From assembly GCA_017523755.1 (NCBI GenBank), contig JAFWWA010000052.1:1-64000 (forward strand): a stretch of DNA of 64,000 bases. The letters are read 5' to 3'. Below, in pieces: positions 59,488 through 64,000 of this stretch; positions within the stretch are counted from its first letter, which is position 1; each line of letters opens with the position of its first letter. The position numbers and the translations under genes are program-made. This DNA comes from Christensenellaceae bacterium. Lineage in GTDB: Bacteria; Bacillota; Clostridia; Christensenellales; Christensenellaceae. The notes under the pieces were generated by a model. The model saw only the letters and a list, made by a program, of their open reading frames with translations. It made no database searches and was not told the DNA's origin.

Positions 59488-60971
59488 TGATGGAAAACAG
59501 ATTAAGAGATGACTCCGTGACAGCCCGTATAGACGTATACAGCATATTAAGGGATATAGTAAGGAACCTCATCGTTATAATCCTGGCCGCGTCCGCCGCA
59601 GGCATGATAGCGTACATGAGCGCGGAGACCAAGTTCAGGGACACCTATTCGACGAAGACGACATTCGTCGTGACATCGAAGACCTCGGGCAACTATTCGT
59701 ACAGCAATCTGTCCGCAGCGTCTACAATGGCCGACAGCTTTTCCAACATACTCAACAGCTCGCTGTTAAGGAAGAGGGTATGCGAGGACATGGGCATAAG
59801 CGAATTCGACGCTACGGCCGAGGCCAGTGTGGTGAGCAACACCAACCTCATGAACCTTTCCGTTACGGCGGATACGCCCGAGAAGGCATACAAGATAACG
59901 AGGTCGATAATAAAGAACATAACGGGACTTACCGAATACGTCTCTTCCGATATGGTGGTAGAGACCCTGCAGGAGCCTCAGGTGCCTACGAAGGCAAATG
60001 AGCGCTTCTCTGCAAGGGACCAGGTGATAAGGGCCTTCCTCATAACGGCGGCGCTCCTCATCGCGGCATTCGCATTCCTTTCGTACAGGAAGGATACCGT
60101 AAGGAACGAGGACGAGGTCGAGACCAAGCTCGAGGCAAGGGCGCTTGGCACCATATACCATTACGGCAGGAAGGGGCTCTTTAAGAAGAAGGCGCAGAAG
60201 CTTCTCGTGAGCGAGCTCCACGCTCCGTTCGATCTGGTGGAGAACTACAACAAGATAGCGGCAAGGATACAGTCGAGGGCCGAAAGGTCTGAAGCCAAGA
60301 TCATTCTTGTAACGAGCTCGAGGGAGAACGAAGGCAAATCCACTGTAGCAGCCAACCTTGCGCTCACGCTTGCCAAGCAGCAGAAGGAAGTCCTCCTTGT
60401 AGACGGTGACCTCAGAGGTCCGTCGCAGAACGGCATATTCCTTACGAGGAAGGAGGCTCTTTCCTCGACTCTTGGAGATTATCTCGAGGGCAGATGCAAG
60501 CTCAACCAGGCTCTTCTCTATGACAGGAAGAGGAGCCTTTACCTGCTTCTCAACGACGAGGCATACGGGGATTCGACAGAGCTCGTCTCCTCCGAGCGCA
60601 TGACAAAGCTCATAGATCTCGTAAAGCAGACCTTCGATTTCGTGATAATAGACACGCCTCCGATGTCGCTCATGGCTGACGCTGAGGTGCTGGCGGATCT
60701 GGCTGATCTGAGCATCCTCGTCGTCAAGTACGACACGGTGACGGCGCAGAACATAAATGATGACATAGATACCTTAAACAGCTGCAGGGCAGCCTTTGCG
60801 GGCTGTATCCTGAACCAGGTGCGCACGCTCCCGTTCATGAGAGGCGCGGTCACCGGTTACGGCGGCTACGGAGGATACGGACGCTACGGCAGATACGGAC
60901 GCTACGGGAAATACGGCAAGTACGGCCATTACGGCAGCACCGGTGAAGAGAGGAGCAGTGAAGGGCAATGA
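59484..60971 (+). CDS. Wzz-BY-kinase fusion 1 (polysaccharide co-polymerase)
   Basis: A 495-residue protein (start could equally be ATG 59487 or 59490). Wzz-type chain-length domain: membrane helices at about 25-47 and 185-203 with the external domain between. Tyrosine kinase domain: Walker A ENEGKSTVAAN (about 278), A' LLVDGDLRGPSQ, B FVIIDTPP. The tail (about 450-485) is a repeat of YG(G/R/K) units with a dozen tyrosines, the autophosphorylation cluster. CpsB would dephosphorylate it. Confidence 0.92.
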   Translation: MMMENRLRDDSVTARIDVYSILRDIVRNLIVIILAASAAGMIAYMSAETKFRDTYSTKTTFVVTSKTSGNYSYSNLSAASTMADSFSNILNSSLLRKRVCEDMGISEFDATAEASVVSNTNLMNLSVTADTPEKAYKITRSIIKNITGLTEYVSSDMVVETLQEPQVPTKANERFSARDQVIRAFLITAALLIAAFAFLSYRKDTVRNEDEVETKLEARALGTIYHYGRKGLFKKKAQKLLVSELHAPFDLVENYNKIAARIQSRAERSEAKIILVTSSRENEGKSTVAANLALTLAKQQKEVLLVDGDLRGPSQNGIFLTRKEALSSTLGDYLEGRCKLNQALLYDRKRSLYLLLNDEAYGDSTELVSSERMTKLIDLVKQTFDFVIIDTPPMSLMADAEVLADLADLSILVVKYDTVTAQNINDDIDTLNSCRAAFAGCILNQVRTLPFMRGAVTGYGGYGGYGRYGRYGRYGKYGKYGHYGSTGEERSSEGQ

Positions 60972-62446
60972 GCGAAACTTCGGGCACAGGCAGCCGTGAA
61001 CTGCAGAAGATAGACATAATCCCGTTCCTTAGGGACCTTCTTAACAGCTTTAAGAGACTGTGGATCGTGGTGCTGGCGCTGACGGTCGGAGCAGCCGCGC
61101 TCTTCTACTATAACGTGAGCGTCAACTATACCCCCGTCTACGTGGCGGAGGCAACGGTGTCGGTCGAAGTGATAAACGGCTCAGCGACGACGAACAGGAA
61201 CACTGCCGAGCAGATGGGACAGATATTCCCGTATCTCATGTCGAGCGGCGTGCTCTCGGATGTGGTGGCGGCTGACATGGGAGTGAAGTCGGTGCCGGGA
61301 ACGGTCACGGGAACGCATATCTCGGGTACGAACCTCCTCACCATAAGGGCAAGCTCGGGAAAGGCCGAGACGGCGTATGAGCTTCTGCAGTCGGTCTTAA
61401 GGAATTATCCCGATGTCGCGCTTTACGTGGTGGGCCAGACTGAGCTCACGGTGATAGACGACAGCGGAGTCCCGAAGGACACCGGAAGGACAGCGGTCAT
61501 AAGGGGATCCGTAAGAAGAGGTGCCATAATAGGCCTTGCTTTAGGTCTTCTGATAGTGATCGTAAGGGCGCTCCTTTACAGGACTGTACACAATGAGGAA
61601 GAATTAAGGTCGATCCTGAACGTGCCTGCTCTTGGAACACTTCCCGCGGTAAGGAAGAGGGTAAGAAGGAAGGACGACAGGAACGAGATCAATATACTCT
61701 ATGACGCCGGAAGAGGTGAATACATAGAGGCGATGAGGATGATAAGGGCAAGGATCGAGAGGAACCTCAAGGATTCGAAGGTCCTCATGATCACGAGCTC
61801 GGTATCAGGCGAAGGAAAGTCCACGGTGGCAGCCAACGTGGCGGTCTCGATGGCACAGAGGGAGAAGAAGGTCCTTCTCATAGACTGTGACCTTAGGAGC
61901 CCGTCACAGGGAAGGATATTCAACCTCAAGGATGAGTATCCGGGGCTCGTATCGGTACTGAGGAAGGGATCGACTTTAAGCGGCGCCCTTGCTCATATAA
62001 AGCATGATAGCATTACGGGAGCCCTCGACATACTGCCCGGAGCCGGAAGATCCTCCGAGAAGGTGGAAGCGCTCGGAAGCGGAGAGATGAAGGAGCTGCT
62101 GGGCTCCTTAAGGAATCAGTACGACATAGTGATACTGGATACTCCTCCGTCCGCCGTGCTCGTTGACGCGATGATGCTCTTAAGGCATGTGGATGCCGTG
62201 GCCTATGTCGTGATGGCGGAGTACGCTTTAAGACGGTATATCTTCGGCGGAGTCGAGGAGCTGGTCAACGGCGGCGCCAACATAATAGGCTGCATTTTAA
62301 ACGGAGGCAGGACGAAGTCGAGCGCCCGCGGCTATTACAGCTACAGGAGCAGTTACAGATACGGTTCCTACGGATATTCGAAATACGGATACAGCAGATA
62401 CGGATATGCAAAGAGCGGCAGCTCTTCCGGAAAAGAAAAGAAATAA
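60968..62446 (+). CDS. Wzz-BY-kinase fusion 2 (polysaccharide co-polymerase)
   Basis: A 492-residue relative of the preceding protein, coupled to it by ATGA. Membrane helices at about 33-50 and 183-204 enclose the Wzz region. Walker A SGEGKSTVAAN (about 276), A' LLIDCDLRSPSQ and B IVILDTPPSAVL are intact. The tail (about 455-485) has RYGSYGYSKYGYSRYGYAK, a tyrosine cluster of different spacing and composition from kinase 1. No glycosyltransferase lies inside the window, so the biosynthetic genes must be elsewhere. A terminator follows. Confidence 0.92.
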   Translation: MSETSGTGSRELQKIDIIPFLRDLLNSFKRLWIVVLALTVGAAALFYYNVSVNYTPVYVAEATVSVEVINGSATTNRNTAEQMGQIFPYLMSSGVLSDVVAADMGVKSVPGTVTGTHISGTNLLTIRASSGKAETAYELLQSVLRNYPDVALYVVGQTELTVIDDSGVPKDTGRTAVIRGSVRRGAIIGLALGLLIVIVRALLYRTVHNEEELRSILNVPALGTLPAVRKRVRRKDDRNEINILYDAGRGEYIEAMRMIRARIERNLKDSKVLMITSSVSGEGKSTVAANVAVSMAQREKKVLLIDCDLRSPSQGRIFNLKDEYPGLVSVLRKGSTLSGALAHIKHDSITGALDILPGAGRSSEKVEALGSGEMKELLGSLRNQYDIVILDTPPSAVLVDAMMLLRHVDAVAYVVMAEYALRRYIFGGVEELVNGGANIIGCILNGGRTKSSARGYYSYRSSYRYGSYGYSKYGYSRYGYAKSGSSSGKEKK

Positions 62447-62461
62447 CGGGGAACAGACAGA

Positions 62462-62495
62462 AAAAGGTCTTTCAGGCAGGACTGAAAGACCTTTT
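62462..62495. terminator. Bidirectional terminator
   Basis: AAAAGGTCTTTCAG (62462-62475) pairs exactly with CTGAAAGACCTTTT (62482-62495). It lies between the convergent kinase and GNAT genes. Confidence 0.92.
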
Positions 62496-62508
62496 CATTT
62501 GCCGTATG

Positions 62509-63132
62509 TCATATGAGCTGTCCCGGCAGCCTCAGCTTTTCCCTGATGGGAAAGCCCTTATCGAACTCAAGAGCGTCTTTTTCGTCTATAAGATAGCCTT
62601 CGGGAGGACCGTAGACTCCCTCTTTTCCTTCAAGATATCCGGGGATGAGCTCCCTTAAGAGGAAAAACGACGAGTCAGCGCCTTCAGGGAGACCCTTATA
62701 GCGTATGTCCCGTTCCCTTCCGTATATGAAGCCGCTCCCGCCGTAGAAGGTGATGTTCCCCTCGATAAGGACGGCGCCGTATCCTAAGGATGAGGCCTTT
62801 AAAAGGGCGTCGTCAAGAAGGATCCTACCCAGCCCCCTGTGCTTAAGATCATTTGCTACCGATATCGGCCCCATCGTAAGGACGGGGATATCCTCCCCGA
62901 TGTCCGTTTCGACCTTTGCCTTCATGAACATGACCTGTCCTGCTGTCCTGCCGTCAAGCTCCATTACGAGATCGAGCTCTCTTACAAATAAGGGGTCGTT
63001 CCTTAATACATGGATAAGATAATGCTCAAGTGCTCCCGGCCTGTAGACGTTCCAGAAGGAATCCCTTACAAGCTCTTCGACCGTTCTTTCGTCTTCCTTT
63101 CTTTCGTTCCTGATCACGATCCTGTTTCCCAT
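62509..63132 (-). CDS. GNAT acetyltransferase, YhbS-like
   Basis: A 207-residue GNAT protein of the YhbS-like group. VLTMGPISVANDLKHRGLGRILLDDAL is the CoA-binding part; ITFYGGSGFIYGRERDIRYKGLPEG is typical of the group. Start ATG 63132 with GGAGAAG upstream. Confidence 0.87.
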   Translation of the reverse strand: MGNRIVIRNERKEDERTVEELVRDSFWNVYRPGALEHYLIHVLRNDPLFVRELDLVMELDGRTAGQVMFMKAKVETDIGEDIPVLTMGPISVANDLKHRGLGRILLDDALLKASSLGYGAVLIEGNITFYGGSGFIYGRERDIRYKGLPEGADSSFFLLRELIPGYLEGKEGVYGPPEGYLIDEKDALEFDKGFPIREKLRLPGQLI

Positions 63133-63247
63133 GGCTTCTTCTCCTTTAAGACCGGCGCTCCGATATCTTTTTAAAATATATGCGTATTATATCACAGGGC
63201 GGGATGAACGGCATCGCCCGGTATAAAAAGAACATCCGTCGTGACGG

Positions 63248-63275
63248 TTGACAAAAGGGATAAAAAGAGTAGAAT
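63248..63275 (+). promoter_or_regulatory. Promoter of the thiT transcript
   Basis: TTGACA (63248-63253) and TAGAAT (63270-63275) with a 16-base spacer, just upstream of the riboswitch. Confidence 0.75.
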
Positions 63276-63290
63276 ATTTTCGAATCATAA

Positions 63291-63376
63291 AAGGGGTGTC
63301 GGGGATCCCGGCTGAGACAGCGGAAATGTCCGCTGAACCCTCTGACCTGATCCGGATAATGCCGGCGTAGGAAAGC
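63291..63376 (+). ncRNA. TPP riboswitch (THI element)
   Basis: It has all the conserved blocks: GGGGTG (63293-63298), GGCTGAGA (63310-63317), the variable stem CAGCGG/CCGCTG, ACCCTCTGACCTGATCCGG, then GATAATGCCGGCGTAGGAA. It binds thiamine pyrophosphate and reduces expression of the downstream thiamine transporter when the vitamin is plentiful. Confidence 0.95.
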
Positions 63377-63379
63377 ATG

Positions 63380-63416
63380 AGCGGCGGCTTGCACGGATAC
63401 GGCACCGCTTTTTTCT
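63380..63416 (+). terminator. Riboswitch-controlled terminator
   Basis: AGCGG (63380-63384) pairs with CCGCT (63405-63409), with an inner GCCG-type pairing, followed by a T tract. It is the expression platform of the TPP riboswitch: ligand binding would favour termination. Confidence 0.7.
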
Positions 63417-63441
63417 TTTTAAAAGAGGAAAGGAAAAAAAT

Positions 63442-64000
63442 ATGAAAAAGAACACGACACGTATGCTCGTTGAGAGCGCTCTTCTGATCGCTGTAGCCAC
63501 CGTGCTCAGCATGATCAAGATCGACCTGCCTTTCGGAGGAGGGGTCACGATAGTAAGCATGCTGCCCATCGTCATCGCCAGCCACAGATTCGGCTGGAAG
63601 TGGGGCATCCTTACCGCTTTCGTATACAGCCTTATCCAGCTCCTGTTCGGGCTCGATAACGTCGGATATGCGTCGACCCTCGCGACCGCGATAGGCGTCA
63701 TTTTCCTCGACTATGTCATAGCCTATACGGTGCTCGGGCTCTCGGGCATATTCGGAACGACCCGCGGAGCAGTTGCAGCAGGCATAGCCGTTACCTTCGT
63801 TTTAAGGTTCGTCTGCCACCTCATAACCGGCGTATGGATCTGGGGCGAGTGGATGCCCGAGGAGTTCATGGGACTCACCATGACGAGCCCCTGGCTCTAT
63901 TCCTTCCTTTACAACGGATGGTATATGTTAGCCGAGCTCGTGGCTACGGAGATAGTAGCGATGCTCATCTATTCGCCGCTTAAGAAGTACATATCCGGCG
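63442..64000 (+). CDS. thiT: Thiamine ECF-transporter substrate-binding subunit ThiT (3' end outside window)
   Basis: 186 residues are visible and the frame is open at the edge. The membrane protein is the thiamine-specific S-component of an energy-coupling-factor transporter. GLSGIFGT, WIWGEWMP and YSFLYNGWYML, which form the thiamine pocket, are all present. AGGAAAGGA precedes ATG. Expression is under the TPP riboswitch directly upstream. Confidence 0.92.
   Translation, partial: MKKNTTRMLVESALLIAVATVLSMIKIDLPFGGGVTIVSMLPIVIASHRFGWKWGILTAFVYSLIQLLFGLDNVGYASTLATAIGVIFLDYVIAYTVLGLSGIFGTTRGAVAAGIAVTFVLRFVCHLITGVWIWGEWMPEEFMGLTMTSPWLYSFLYNGWYMLAELVATEIVAMLIYSPLKKYISG

Overview
The window looks like the chromosome of an anaerobic, fibre-degrading Firmicute, most likely a Lachnospiraceae-type Clostridium relative. 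The grounds are AGGAGG-type ribosome binding sites, a LytTR-DUF3021 pair, a TPP riboswitch in front of thiT, CpsB-type PHP phosphatase with BY-kinases, an OhrR-like regulator, and glycoside hydrolases of families GH51, GH115 and GH2. Most genes from about 9 kb onward have a moderately GC-rich, AGG/ATA-rich codon style. The first 9 kb and the helicase at 36.6-39.9 kb are visibly more A+T-rich and look acquired.

Layout. 1-130: the end of an insertion sequence. 268-1130: LytTR regulator with its DUF3021 membrane partner. 1583-8625: an RNA-repair island, made of a broken HEPN gene, two WYL regulators, an array of seven tRNA-like RNA modules (4219-4930), a Ro60-like DUF2828/VWA protein, RtcB RNA ligase and a nucleotidyltransferase. 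9111-23422: a long co-directional run of small accessory enzymes (many GNAT acetyltransferases, FMN-binding proteins, lipoproteins, a DUF3990 protein), ending in an OhrR-like/glutathione peroxidase stress operon with a clear palindromic operator. 23629-29075: GH51 arabinofuranosidase, an ABC exporter, an acetoacetate-decarboxylase-like protein, a VOC protein and a DIP1984-like protein. 29326-36559: DUF89, GNAT, a Cas4-like nuclease, a macro-domain protein, an ADP-ribosylglycohydrolase fused to SIMPL, flavodoxin, a histidine phosphatase and a lipase. 36685-40339: PLD-helicase-DUF3427 plus NUDIX. 40434-52355: a MerR/TipA regulator, GH115, a CDF transporter, a C_GCAxxG_C_C protein, AraC, GH2 and DUF5107-TPR (plant polysaccharide use). 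52483-62446: a two-component system, then an exopolysaccharide control locus (phosphodiester glycosidase, ABC exporter, CpsB phosphatase, Ig-like protein, two Wzz-BY-kinase fusions). 63248-64000: a TPP riboswitch and the start of thiT.

The most interesting part is 4219-7798. Seven RNA modules share a closing stem that starts 5'-AAG and ends CTT-3', followed by G. Six of them carry ACAG or GCAG exactly nine bases from their first base, and adjacent modules are separated by GTTA-like spacers. At least two contain clear tRNA-like D, anticodon and T arms. They lie directly upstream of a Ro60-like protein and RtcB. Known bacterial Y RNAs bind Ro60 orthologues and mimic tRNA; a multi-member array of different mimics is the unusual point here. 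Its function as bait or sponge for tRNA-cutting toxins, or as RtcB substrate, is inference.
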